Positions 51,004 to 58,847 of a stretch of DNA of 64,000 bases are shown here, piece by piece (within the stretch, counting starts at the first letter, position 1; every line of letters begins with the position of its first letter). Source of the stretch: UBA12087 sp964370815 (GTDB taxonomy: Bacteria; Chloroflexota; Anaerolineae; Anaerolineales; Villigracilaceae); the NCBI GenBank assembly GCA_964370815.1, contig CAYJKQ010000006.1, positions 62,001-126,000 on the forward strand, in the 5' to 3' direction. The notes beneath the pieces are model-generated. The model ran no database searches, was not told where the DNA came from, and saw only the letters and a program-made list of their open reading frames with translations. The translations under genes and the position numbers were made by a program.

Positions 51004-51474
51004 CTACCATTCCACCATGAAATCAAATCGAACGGTGGTAGTTTGCCCCGCACGCTCGATGCCGACGATCACTCGCCAGGGACCGGGCATCAGGAAATGC
51101 ACATCGCCGCTGTAACGTCCATCTCCCAGCGAGGAAGCGGTGGTCACATTCCTGCCGTGACTCATGTTGGTCATGTCAATATCAAGGGAAATCACAGCGT
51201 CGGAGACCAGTTTGCCATCCAAATCAACGATCAATACTTCAAGGGTGGTCTCACCGCGGGAGGGAGGGTTGGGGTCGCTATAGATCCACACCAGCAGGTC
51301 GCCGCTTTGTTTCCCGCCCAACACAGGGGCTTGATTCGCAGCAGAATCCTGCGCGCTTGAATTAGCGGAGGCGAAGGTCGGAATGGGCGTCGGCTGTTCC
51401 ACTGACGGGGAGGCCATCATGCCACACGAGGCGAGCAGGAACGCCGCGATTCCTGCAATCAGTTTTTTTGTCAT
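51004..51474 (-). CDS. YtkA/FixH-like lipoprotein
   Basis: 156 residues. Lipobox LLASC (Cys 17), low-complexity linker (about 20-55), then a beta-sandwich domain resembling YtkA-like/FixH proteins: VWIYSDPNPPSRGETTLEVLI, DMTNMSHG and GRYSGDVHFLMPGPWRVIV. The M-x2-M-x-H pattern may bind copper. AAGGAGTGAAAAA upstream. Extracytoplasmic; FixH/YtkA-like proteins accompany copper loading of oxidases, which matches the YHS gene next to it. Confidence 0.78.
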   Translation of the reverse strand: MTKKLIAGIAAFLLASCGMMASPSVEQPTPIPTFASANSSAQDSAANQAPVLGGKQSGDLLVWIYSDPNPPSRGETTLEVLIVDLDGKLVSDAVISLDIDMTNMSHGRNVTTASSLGDGRYSGDVHFLMPGPWRVIVGIERAGQTTTVRFDFMVEW

Positions 51475-51580
51475 TTTTCACTCCTTGTCAGGGAATAATA
51501 TGATGAAGGGTTGATCAGGAAATTAAAGGGCGGGTGTGAATTCAATGATGGTTACGTAAAGATCGGCAGGCGCGGCTCGA

Positions 51581-51811
51581 TCATTTGGTGACGGCTTGTT
51601 TCTTCGCGATTGCCTGATTCAAAATCGCAAGAAATTCGTCCAACGGTACGCGATGGACGCGCGCCGCCCACTCCACGGTGAGCGCTTTGGCGAGGAACAT
51701 CCGCAGGGAATACTTCCCCACGCGCTTGACACCGAAGATTTCCATCACGTCGGCGATGTCGCCATAATTCAGCAGGATGTCTGAGACGCGGGTCTCTTTT
51801 GTGATTTTCAT
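51581..51811 (-). CDS. DUF1858-like small protein (copy 2)
   Basis: 76 residues from the ATG at 51811 (AAGAGTACATC upstream). Nearly identical in sequence to the protein at 37020-37253 (TRVSDILLNYGDIADVMEIFG, KYSLRMFLAKALTVEWAA). No Cys. It sits between the pseudogene of the NnrS/CcoN-like protein and the YtkA-like lipoprotein gene. The presence of a copy in each of two operons under the same operator argues for a common accessory function. Confidence 0.8.
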   Translation of the reverse strand: MKITKETRVSDILLNYGDIADVMEIFGVKRVGKYSLRMFLAKALTVEWAARVHRVPLDEFLAILNQAIAKKQAVTK

Positions 51812-51872
51812 GATGTACTCTTCCTGTGAAAAGGCCAAGCCAGCCAATTTTGCCAGGGCGGCTTGCCAGTTG

Positions 51873-52003
51873 TTAATTTGTTTCGATTTTCTTCAACCCA
51901 TCCTGCTCGATCTCGAACATTTCTTCCCAGGATGGATCAATGCCAGTGCGTAGAGGGCGACGAAGGCGTAGAGCAGGGCGGCGAGGATGTAGGGGTTGGG
52001 CTT
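51873..52003 (-). pseudogene. Internally deleted third copy of the NnrS/CcoN-like gene
   Basis: Read leftward: a ribosome site GGAGGAAAAATCC, then AAG where the paralogs have the ATG start, PNPYILAALLYAFVAL (the family's N-terminus), and directly YALALIHP from the C-terminus. After a frameshift follow EEMFEIEQDGLKKI and a stop, matching the ends of 15643 and 47439. About 350 codons are missing between two similar FVAL/ALYA stretches, pointing to deletion by short-homology recombination. It occupies exactly the place, after the cupin gene, that the intact copy has in operon 1. Confidence 0.85.
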
Positions 52004-52116
52004 GGATTTTTCCTCCGTTGAATTTTAGTACCTCAACTTTCATGTTGAGTCTGCGGAGGGCAAGATAAACCTCCCTGGTACCTGCACGCCAGGGCTAGTA
52101 TGCGTTACTAAAGCAG

Positions 52117-52428
52117 TTATGATTCACCTTTCGAGCCAAGAAAAATGACGCGTGTTTTGGCGTTCATGCCGCGCTTCGCGCCGCTGGGCGCGATGATGGT
52201 CAGACCGGGTTTGATGGCAAAGGATTCATCGTCCACGGTCATCAGCCCCTCGCCTTCGAGGAAATGATACATGGCAACCTCGCCAGCGTGGACGGGGATC
52301 TGTCCGCCCGCCTCCAGTCCCACCACCAGCGCCTTGAACTGTTGCGTCTCAATCAGGAACTGCGGCTTGGGACCATCGGCGGCAAAGACCGCTTTGGATT
52401 TTGTGTCTGGAAAATAGATGTTGGGCAT
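52117..52428 (-). CDS. Cupin-domain protein (operon 2 leader)
   Basis: 103 residues; paralog of 16823-17146 with the motifs AGGQIPVHAGEVAMYHFLEGEG and IKPGLTIIAPSGAKRGMN (quoted in part). AAGGAGCAATA upstream. It leads a leftward group of about nine genes and carries the shared operator at -41.5. A cupin at the head of both operons suggests a substrate- or metal-binding protein needed by the membrane complex. Confidence 0.82.
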   Translation of the reverse strand: MPNIYFPDTKSKAVFAADGPKPQFLIETQQFKALVVGLEAGGQIPVHAGEVAMYHFLEGEGLMTVDDESFAIKPGLTIIAPSGAKRGMNAKTRVIFLGSKGES

Positions 52429-52452
52429 ATTGCTCCTTTCTTATCTACCCCA

Positions 52453-52493
52453 ACTTTACTCCTCACCCCCATTCCGCGCCCCGACTTTTGTCG
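52453..52493 (-). promoter_or_regulatory. Crp/Fnr-type operator and promoter of cupin operon 2
   Basis: Leftward CGAC-AAAA-GTCG (52493-52482), extended by CCC/GGG, with weak -10 TAAAGT (52458-52453) at the -41.5 geometry. Layout and -10 equal those of cupin operon 1. On the + strand the same bases form a hairpin with TTTT after it, but no rightward gene precedes it, so the operator reading is preferred. Confidence 0.6.
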
Positions 52494-52622
52494 GGTTTTG
52501 TAAGGCATCTTTGTACACGGATTTCACAGATTGGACGGACTAACACTGATTTTTTAAAATTTTTAATGAAGATGCTCGAAGATGCGGTGGCAAAGACGAA
52601 TCAGACCTCATAACAATTAACC

Positions 52623-52646
52623 TCCCGAAGTCTTTTAACTTCGGGA
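52623..52646. terminator. Hairpin at the end of the SARP gene
   Basis: Stem TCCCGAAGT / ACTTCGGGA with a 6-base loop, 9 bases after the leftward SARP stop. The T-rich run TATTTTTG is on the + strand side, so termination would be stronger for rightward transcripts; for SARP it is probably a weak terminator. Confidence 0.5.
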
Positions 52647-52654
52647 TATTTTTG

Positions 52655-55618
52655 TTACGCAATTTCCCCTTTCAAAACTTCTTCTAAAACCTCCCCCAAC
52701 TCTCTCATCTTCCCCCTCTCCTCCGCCGCGCTGACAGCTGCCGAGCCCATCCCCTCCATCGCCTGTTGCACGAGTTTCTCAGCGCTCTGCACAGTCTCAG
52801 GGTCAACCTTCGGATGATGACGAATCAGACTGAGCAACTCCAGAGCGGCCTCTCTCTCCCCATTCTTTGCGTGGATACCTGCCACCCAAGCCAGCGCGTC
52901 CAATGCGATGAAATCTGCCTTGATCTCGCGCGCTTCGCGAATGGACTGCCGCAGGTAATACAGCGCCTCGCGCTCATCCCCCAGCCAATAATGCGCCGTG
53001 CCGACATTATCCAAAGCGGTCGCCATACCGTAGCGATAACCTGTGTTGCGGTGGATTTCCAGCCCCTGCAAGAATAATTTCAACGCTTCCTGGTGTTGCC
53101 CCTCCTTCAATAAAACCCCGCCCAAATTTCCAAGCGCGCCCGCTAAATTGCGCGGTTGATTTATTCGACGCGAGATTTCGATTGCTTCCTGATAATACGG
53201 CTTGATCTCCGCTAAATGCCCTTGATTGAACAATGCCACACCCAGGTTGATGAGAGTTGAGGAAATCCCCGCTTCATCGTTCAATTCACGGCGGATGGCA
53301 AGACAATCTTTCAACATCCGCTCAGCTTCCTCAAAATTTTTCATTGTATTGATGGCAGTGCAAATGTTGTTCAATGCTGTGGCTTCTTCGTGGCGGTTTT
53401 TTAGTTCACGCGCAATTTCCAATTGACCGCGAAAATAATCCGCAGCCTTTTCTTCGTTTCCGAGGAAGCGCATTGTAATTCCCAGGGCATTGAGGCAGAC
53501 CACGATCTGGGGTTTATTCCCTGTGCGGTGGAAGTAAACAAGGCATGCCTCCAGGATTTGCAGTGTTTCATCAGATCTGCCCAAATCCCCCAGGTACAAA
53601 GCCTTAAACATCCACAGCCGGGCGATCAGTTCGCCTCGTGCGTCGAGTGGCAGGTCTTGCATACTGTCGGGCGCATCCAGGTCTTTGAGCGCACGCTCCA
53701 TGAGTTCGAAACCCTCACGATAACGCCCCTGGATATCCAGAACCCTTTTTGTAAAATCCACCAGACTCACCAGGGAGTTCACATCCTTCTGTGCGCTTGA
53801 CCATAACCACGCGGCGCGGACGTTTTCAAATTCACGATTCCACAGCGAAAACGATTCCCGCTCGTTCATCATCGAGCGTTCCTTCGCCCATCTCGCGAAA
53901 TATTCAGCGTGTGCGTTGCGTGCCTTTTTCTTTGCATTTAATTTTTCCCCGGCAAACTGTCGAAGTACTTCATGCAACTCGAAGCGCTCGCCGTTTCGTT
54001 GCACAAGAGATTTTTCCACCAGCGTCGTGATCGAATTTCCCGTCACCTGCTCTGCCGCTTCGCGCGTGAATCCGCCGCAAAAAACAGATAATGCCGCGAA
54101 TGCTTTTTGATCTTCTTCCAAACATTTTTCCCATGAAGATTCAAACACTGCGCGCAAACTGCGTTGCCGCTCTGGAATATCCCTTCTGGTTGAGGCGAGA
54201 AAGTCCAGACTCTTGCGGATCTCAGTTGCGATGGATTCGCAATCCATCGCACGAGTCCACGCCGCTCCGATTTCAATTCCAAGTGGGAGACCTCCGACCA
54301 ACCGGCAGATTTCAGCGACTGCAACATGATCCTGCTCACTGAGTTGGATCTCCGCCCGCGCACGCTTTGCACTCTGGATGAAAAACTGGTTTGCGCTCGT
54401 TGGGCTGATTTCCAGCCCTGACAGTTCCACCACCCATTCGCCGTCAATATCCAGCCGTTCGCGCGAGGTGACGAGTAATTTCACTTCGGGAGCAATTTTT
54501 AAAATCTCAACAAGCAATGTGGACGATTCCAGCAAATGTTCGAAGTTATCCAGCACAAGCAGGAGTTCTTTCTGGCGAAGAAAATTGAGCAATTGCTTTT
54601 TGTGGTCACCGGTTGAAAAAGGAAAATTGAACACATTTCCCACCGCAGGGACAACACCCTGCGCATCGACTGCCACGAGAGGAACAACCCACGCACCGTT
54701 GATGAACATGTCCACGCTCAGGCGCGCAGTTTCCTGTGCGAGGCGTGTCTTGCCGACGCCGCCAAATCCTGTCAGGGTGATAAGGCGGCAATTTGGGTCA
54801 GCAAGAACCTGATGTAGGTTTTCAAGTTCTTTTTCGCGCCCGATGAATTCAGTTGCAGAAGCAGGGATGTTGTGCCGCGCCGATTGCCTTGCGGCACGGA
54901 TTCTTTCGTAGAGTGCGGTGGTTTCGAGCGAGGGTTGGACACCCAGTTCCTTCTCCAGAATCTTTTTACAGGTTTCATATTGTGAAAGTGCTGCGCTAAA
55001 TTGACCGGTGCGTGCCTGCAACAACATCAGTTGACGATGCGCCTCTTCGCGCCAGGGATCGAATGCCAGCAGGCACGAGGCATGACTCATCGCTTCGGGG
55101 AAATCACCGCGATAGGTGTGGTATTGTGTCAGCCTGTGCAAGGCTCCCAGCGCCAGCTCGCGCAGGCGGGCGCGCTCCGTCAGCACCCAGTCTTCAAAGT
55201 CGGGTGCGTCGCGGACGTGGAAGCCTTCGAGGAAGTCTGCGTGGTAGAAGCGCAGGGAATCTGCCAGAATCGCCGCGCCCGACTCACCGTCAAGGGAGGA
55301 AGCGAGTTGGAGATTGGATTCAAAGTCGGACGAGTCGAGGAATCTGTCGCCCGTAAATTCAATCGAGTCGCGTGTGACGGTCAGGCAGTCGTCGGCTATT
55401 TTGCGGAGGTTGGTTAGGGATTGGCGTAAATTATTTTTCGCGTCGGCGGTGGACATCTCGCCCCAGAGCAGCGCGGCTAGTTTGTCACGGGTGTGGGCGC
55501 GGCGTGTGACGACAAGATACGCCAGCAAAGCGGGAACCTTGTTGGAGATGAAGTTTGGGACGGGGGAGCCATCCCGCGTGATTTGCAGGGTTCCGAGCAG
55601 GCGGATTTGGAGGGGCAT
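52655..55618 (-). CDS. AfsR/SARP-type regulator with NB-ARC ATPase and TPR repeats
   Basis: A 987-residue signalling regulator. N-terminal winged-helix (about 1-95: IRLLGTLQITRDG), bacterial transcriptional activator domain BTAD (about 100-245), NB-ARC/STAND ATPase with P-loop TGFGGVGKT (283-291), Walker B LLLVLDNFE (about 352-360) and the arginine TSRERLD, then a C-terminal TPR superhelix (about 600-960) with repeats such as NALGITMRFLGNEEKAADYF. Anaerolineae typically carry many such proteins. Targets unknown. A TPR fragment of the same family lies at 35015-35167. An imperfect inverted repeat of 11 bp lies upstream (about 55629-55671). Confidence 0.93.
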   Translation of the reverse strand: MPLQIRLLGTLQITRDGSPVPNFISNKVPALLAYLVVTRRAHTRDKLAALLWGEMSTADAKNNLRQSLTNLRKIADDCLTVTRDSIEFTGDRFLDSSDFESNLQLASSLDGESGAAILADSLRFYHADFLEGFHVRDAPDFEDWVLTERARLRELALGALHRLTQYHTYRGDFPEAMSHASCLLAFDPWREEAHRQLMLLQARTGQFSAALSQYETCKKILEKELGVQPSLETTALYERIRAARQSARHNIPASATEFIGREKELENLHQVLADPNCRLITLTGFGGVGKTRLAQETARLSVDMFINGAWVVPLVAVDAQGVVPAVGNVFNFPFSTGDHKKQLLNFLRQKELLLVLDNFEHLLESSTLLVEILKIAPEVKLLVTSRERLDIDGEWVVELSGLEISPTSANQFFIQSAKRARAEIQLSEQDHVAVAEICRLVGGLPLGIEIGAAWTRAMDCESIATEIRKSLDFLASTRRDIPERQRSLRAVFESSWEKCLEEDQKAFAALSVFCGGFTREAAEQVTGNSITTLVEKSLVQRNGERFELHEVLRQFAGEKLNAKKKARNAHAEYFARWAKERSMMNERESFSLWNREFENVRAAWLWSSAQKDVNSLVSLVDFTKRVLDIQGRYREGFELMERALKDLDAPDSMQDLPLDARGELIARLWMFKALYLGDLGRSDETLQILEACLVYFHRTGNKPQIVVCLNALGITMRFLGNEEKAADYFRGQLEIARELKNRHEEATALNNICTAINTMKNFEEAERMLKDCLAIRRELNDEAGISSTLINLGVALFNQGHLAEIKPYYQEAIEISRRINQPRNLAGALGNLGGVLLKEGQHQEALKLFLQGLEIHRNTGYRYGMATALDNVGTAHYWLGDEREALYYLRQSIREAREIKADFIALDALAWVAGIHAKNGEREAALELLSLIRHHPKVDPETVQSAEKLVQQAMEGMGSAAVSAAEERGKMRELGEVLEEVLKGEIA

Positions 55619-55745
55619 TGCTCTCCGTTTGTGCAGACCAAACGTTTCTGAAACCTTTTGGGTCTGCGCAATAAACGATTCCTAAACGATGGCTTTATAT
55701 AATGAGTGCAAGATTATCACACTTAAGAATGGATGACCAGAGCGT

Positions 55746-55985
55746 TTGCCCAACTTTCTCCAAGCCCGCCCGCCACAATATCACCACTTCGTCCTGCTGG
55801 TGTGGGAGGAGCGCGGTACGGATGGTCAACATGAAGCGTGGCGTTTTAGTTTGCAGGACTCAAAAAAGGAGGCGCGTATTGGATTTAAGAGCCTGAATGA
55901 ACTCACGGCTTTTCTGGAAACATGGATGAAAGATTCATCCGAAGACTCACAAACCGATCATTCACCAAAGGAGAAGATTAAATGA
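55746..55985 (+). CDS. Small conserved hypothetical protein
   Basis: About 79 residues. Candidate start is TTG at 55746 without a good ribosome site; no ATG or GTG is available in frame nearby. The conserved-looking core is RPPQYHHFVLLVWEERGTD, WRFSLQDSKKEARIGF and LNELTAFLETWM, a pattern I associate with small Chloroflexota proteins of unknown function. Its stop overlaps the start of the next gene (ATGA at 55982). Divergent from the SARP gene. Confidence 0.55.
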   Translation: MPNFLQARPPQYHHFVLLVWEERGTDGQHEAWRFSLQDSKKEARIGFKSLNELTAFLETWMKDSSEDSQTDHSPKEKIK

Positions 55986-56332
55986 AAACGAAAACCCTGC
56001 TCGCAGTTGTTGGCGTTCTGTATGTTCTAAGCGGCATATCTGAATTCTTCCTCGTCCCTGGTTTTGAATTTACCACCTATTCAGATGCCGTCGGCACCCT
56101 CTCGCTCGGCGTGCTTTTCTGGTTGATGCGCAACGTTCCGCCTTCGAAAGCGTTGAACGGAGTTCTGATCGTTGGCTTCCTGGCAACCTTCGGCTGGAGT
56201 CTCGTCGCTCTGTATAGTCAATGGAATGGCACGTTCATGGATTCCGCTGTTGGCTACATTCCTGGATTGATCTGGATGGGACTGGCGGTTTGGTTCTTCC
56301 TTGCCTGGCGCGGAAATAAATCAGCTGCGTAG
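55982..56332 (+). CDS. 4-TM membrane protein (DUF4345-like)
   Basis: 116 residues, four hydrophobic segments (about 5-22, 35-49, 60-77, 90-108). AAAGGAGAAGATT before the ATG, which overlaps the preceding stop. Resembles small DUF4345-type membrane proteins by layout. It begins a rightward series of membrane proteins. Function unknown. Confidence 0.65.
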   Translation: MKTKTLLAVVGVLYVLSGISEFFLVPGFEFTTYSDAVGTLSLGVLFWLMRNVPPSKALNGVLIVGFLATFGWSLVALYSQWNGTFMDSAVGYIPGLIWMGLAVWFFLAWRGNKSAA

Positions 56333-56410
56333 GTCTAAATTATCACCCCGCAGGCTAACACCCTGCGGGACGATCAAGATGAATGGCTATTTGCCAAAGG
56401 ATAAAATCAA

Positions 56411-56905
56411 ATGCTTTATCATCTCGTTGTCTTCCTGCACGTCTTTTCAGTACTTGGATACCTGCTGGCGCACGGAGTCTCGGCATCGGTGTCCTACGCC
56501 ATTAAGAAAGAACGCGACGTCAATCGCATCCGGGCTCTGCTCGACCTTTCCGCCGCATCCTATCCCGCCATGTTGTGGGCACTGCTCGCTGTCACCGTGT
56601 TCGGACTTGCCGCGGCATTTCTCAATATGGTCTGGTGGAGATTTGGATGGATCTGGGTCTCGATCTTCGTCTTGATCGTGATCGTTGTGCTGATGGCGAT
56701 CTATGGAGCGGGTGTTTTTGGTGAGATCCGGAAAGCAGTAGGGCTTCCCTACATGTTAAAGGGAAAGCCTTTCCCTGCCAAACCCGCAAAAAGCGACGAT
56801 GAGGTCTTTGCCGCGGCGGCGAAGGTGAATCCCACTCTGCTGCTGGTCATCGGCTACGGCGGATTCGCCATTATCACATGGCTGATGACCGCCAAGCCGT
56901 TCTAA
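56411..56905 (+). CDS. 4-TM membrane protein (DUF2269-like)
   Basis: 164 residues with four hydrophobic segments. The first contains His in HLVVFLHVFSVLGYLLAHG, which could bind heme as in DUF2269/CopD-like proteins; the others lie at about 47-72, 78-101 and 138-158. CAAAGGATAAAATCAA upstream. Probably co-transcribed with the following two genes. Function unknown. Confidence 0.6.
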   Translation: MLYHLVVFLHVFSVLGYLLAHGVSASVSYAIKKERDVNRIRALLDLSAASYPAMLWALLAVTVFGLAAAFLNMVWWRFGWIWVSIFVLIVIVVLMAIYGAGVFGEIRKAVGLPYMLKGKPFPAKPAKSDDEVFAAAAKVNPTLLLVIGYGGFAIITWLMTAKPF

Positions 56906-56916
56906 AGGAGATTGGA

Positions 56917-57465
56917 TTGAATAAAAATCCATATCGTATCACTGGTTGGTCTGCGATGATCGCTGCCTGTGTCACCATCTTCACCATCGCCACATTTGCC
57001 GTAGGTCTCAGCTTTGGCTGGGACAAGGTGGGGGTTCCCAACGATATCGCCTCGATCGTGATGTACTGCCTGCATATTCCCATCCTGCTGGGCTTGGATA
57101 AATTCCTCAAACCACATCCCGTGCAATTGTGGCTTGGAATCCTTGCAGCACTTGTTATTGCGATTGTGCAAGTGATTTTCGTTAGCGGTTTTGTTGAACT
57201 TGAGTTCACCCGCCTCCCCGCGGCTGTGTGTACCGTTACCCTCACTCTCGTTTACATTGCCTACAACTGGCAGGCGCGGCAGAATCAGTCCCTGCCAAAT
57301 GCCTTGACGCTCATCGGCATCATTGGCAACGCGGGCGGAGCATTGGCAAGCGCTGCCAGCATCGTTGCAGTGGATCATCCCCTTGTATGGATCGGTGGCT
57401 TGTTCTACCTGCTGAACGTGGTCTGGTTGTTTTGGATGAGTCTCATCTGGTTACGAAAAGCATAA
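56917..57465 (+). CDS. 6-TM hypothetical membrane protein
   Basis: 182 residues from the TTG at 56917, chosen because AAAGGAG lies 6 bases upstream; an in-frame ATG at 56878 is inside the previous gene. Six hydrophobic segments evenly spaced and few charges, ending WLRKA. No known family recognised. Position between a DUF2269-like gene and a methyltransferase in the same direction suggests one operon. Confidence 0.6.
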   Translation: MNKNPYRITGWSAMIAACVTIFTIATFAVGLSFGWDKVGVPNDIASIVMYCLHIPILLGLDKFLKPHPVQLWLGILAALVIAIVQVIFVSGFVELEFTRLPAAVCTVTLTLVYIAYNWQARQNQSLPNALTLIGIIGNAGGALASAASIVAVDHPLVWIGGLFYLLNVVWLFWMSLIWLRKA

Positions 57466-57473
57466 GGATAATC

Positions 57474-58070
57474 ATGTTCACGGTCTATTTCATCCTGATC
57501 GGCATCATCGCGTTCTTCATTGCTGCACTCGTGCTCGGCGCATGGCTTCGCAGTCACCGCACAAAAGAGAACGCCGAGCGATCCAGCCGCGTCATGCACT
57601 TCTTCTTTTTCGCTGGCATGGTCGCGCCACCGCTCGTCGCCATCGTTTACCCGGGTCTCACCCGCTTCGACGCCCTCCTGGGTTTGCCATCGCTTCCGTT
57701 CAAGCCGTTCTTCCTCACCTTCGGGATCCTCCTTGCCATTCCAGGTCTGTACTTTCTGACGGTCACCAACAAACTCCTCCGTTCACTCGGAAGTGGAACC
57801 AACGCCTTCATACTCACAAAGAAAATTGTGGATGACGACATCTACAAGCGGACTCGCAACCCGATGTCTCTCGGTTTTTATTTGACTGCCCTCGCCCTCG
57901 CCTTCGCTTCCTCCTCGACGTTCGTCTTGCTCGCTGCTTCGTTGGGCTTGATCCCCGTCCATGCCTTTTTCCTCAAAACCTTCGAAGAGGTAGAACTCGA
58001 ACTGCGCTTCGGCGATGCGTACCTGGAATACAAGAAGACGGTCCCGTTTCTGATTCCAAAGTTCAAGTAG
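57474..58070 (+). CDS. ICMT-like membrane methyltransferase
   Basis: 198 residues from ATG 57474 (AAGGATAATC upstream). About five membrane helices; signature of the isoprenylcysteine carboxyl methyltransferase-like group in DDIYKRTRNPMSLGFYL and KTFEEVELELRFGDAYLEYKK. Same family as 37246-37749 though not close. Likely uses SAM to methylate a lipid-like or thiol substrate; unknown. Confidence 0.78.
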   Translation: MFTVYFILIGIIAFFIAALVLGAWLRSHRTKENAERSSRVMHFFFFAGMVAPPLVAIVYPGLTRFDALLGLPSLPFKPFFLTFGILLAIPGLYFLTVTNKLLRSLGSGTNAFILTKKIVDDDIYKRTRNPMSLGFYLTALALAFASSSTFVLLAASLGLIPVHAFFLKTFEEVELELRFGDAYLEYKKTVPFLIPKFK

Positions 58071-58145
58071 TATCGCAAGATTTATCTTGCGCCTTCACAT
58101 TCATCAGTTATATGAATCTCTCACAACAAAAAAGGAGAAAATATC

Positions 58146-58577
58146 ATGGCAAGAATCGAACAATCCATCAAGATCAACTGCGCGCCCGAGAAAGCATTCG
58201 CTCTCGCTACAGATTTCAGCCAGGCAGGGACATGGCAGGCGGGCATCATCGAAGCCAGGGTCACATCTACAGGCGCGTTTGGCGTAGGCTCCACTTACTC
58301 GTGGAAGGCAAAGACCCTAGGGCAGACAATGGAGACGCTCGGCGAAGTGACGATCTGGAATCCGCCCTTCGCGTACGAGTGGAAGGCGACCAAGTCCGCG
58401 TTCCCTCTCGCAGGGGGGTTAAATGTCCAGGCGGATGGAAGCGGCACACTGGTCACACTCTTTACAGAGGCAGAGCCTGGTGGTTTTTTTAAATTGGCAG
58501 AAGGCATGATCCGAAGCCAGATGGATAAGCAGTTTAAAGAGAATCTCGAGACGTTGAAGAAATTACTGGAAGGCTAG
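58146..58577 (+). CDS. SRPBCC/START-like ligand-binding protein
   Basis: 143 residues. Begins with the typical SRPBCC strand-helix: SIKINCAPEKAFALATDFSQAGTWQ, followed by GVGSTYSWKAK, PFAYEWKATKSAFP and a long C-terminal helix (MIRSQMDKQFKENLETLKKLL). A polyketide-cyclase/dehydrase-like hydrophobic pocket protein. AAAAAGGAGAAAATATC upstream. Ligand unknown. Confidence 0.88.
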   Translation: MARIEQSIKINCAPEKAFALATDFSQAGTWQAGIIEARVTSTGAFGVGSTYSWKAKTLGQTMETLGEVTIWNPPFAYEWKATKSAFPLAGGLNVQADGSGTLVTLFTEAEPGGFFKLAEGMIRSQMDKQFKENLETLKKLLEG

Positions 58578-58847
58578 GTCGGAAAACTATTCCGAGCCAC
58601 AGTGCAATATAAAAAAAACTCTTCGACTTCCTCGGCACAATCCTGTGAGCGCTGATGGTGCTGGTCGGTCTGCTCGCAAGAGGGGTTGTGTGGATCGACG
58701 CCTGTTTGTTCAATCGGTCGTTCCGTCCTAAATCGATTTAATAATTCGGTACACGGATATCACGGATGACACGGAGCAGCATGGATTTTTTTCCGTGGAA
58801 ACCGTGCTATCCGTGTTCAGAAATAATTCACCAAAGGAGAAAATAAA
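58578..58847. other. Gap with membrane-protein remnant and dispersed repeat
   Basis: At 58620-58741 a broken frame reads LFDFLGTIL, stop, then MVLVGLLARGVVWIDACLF, like the end of a lost membrane protein. At 58749-58815 is a CACGGAT-rich stretch (TACACGGATATCACGGATG) that also occurs in weaker form at 52513-52545, a degenerate dispersed repeat. AAAGGAGAAAATAAA at the right end serves the next gene. Confidence 0.5.

Noticed and set aside
52481..52500. CCCGAC/GTCGGG hairpin with TTTT as a rightward terminator
   Set aside because: No rightward gene lies upstream, and the same sequence stands at the same place before the paralogous cupin gene, supporting an operator instead.
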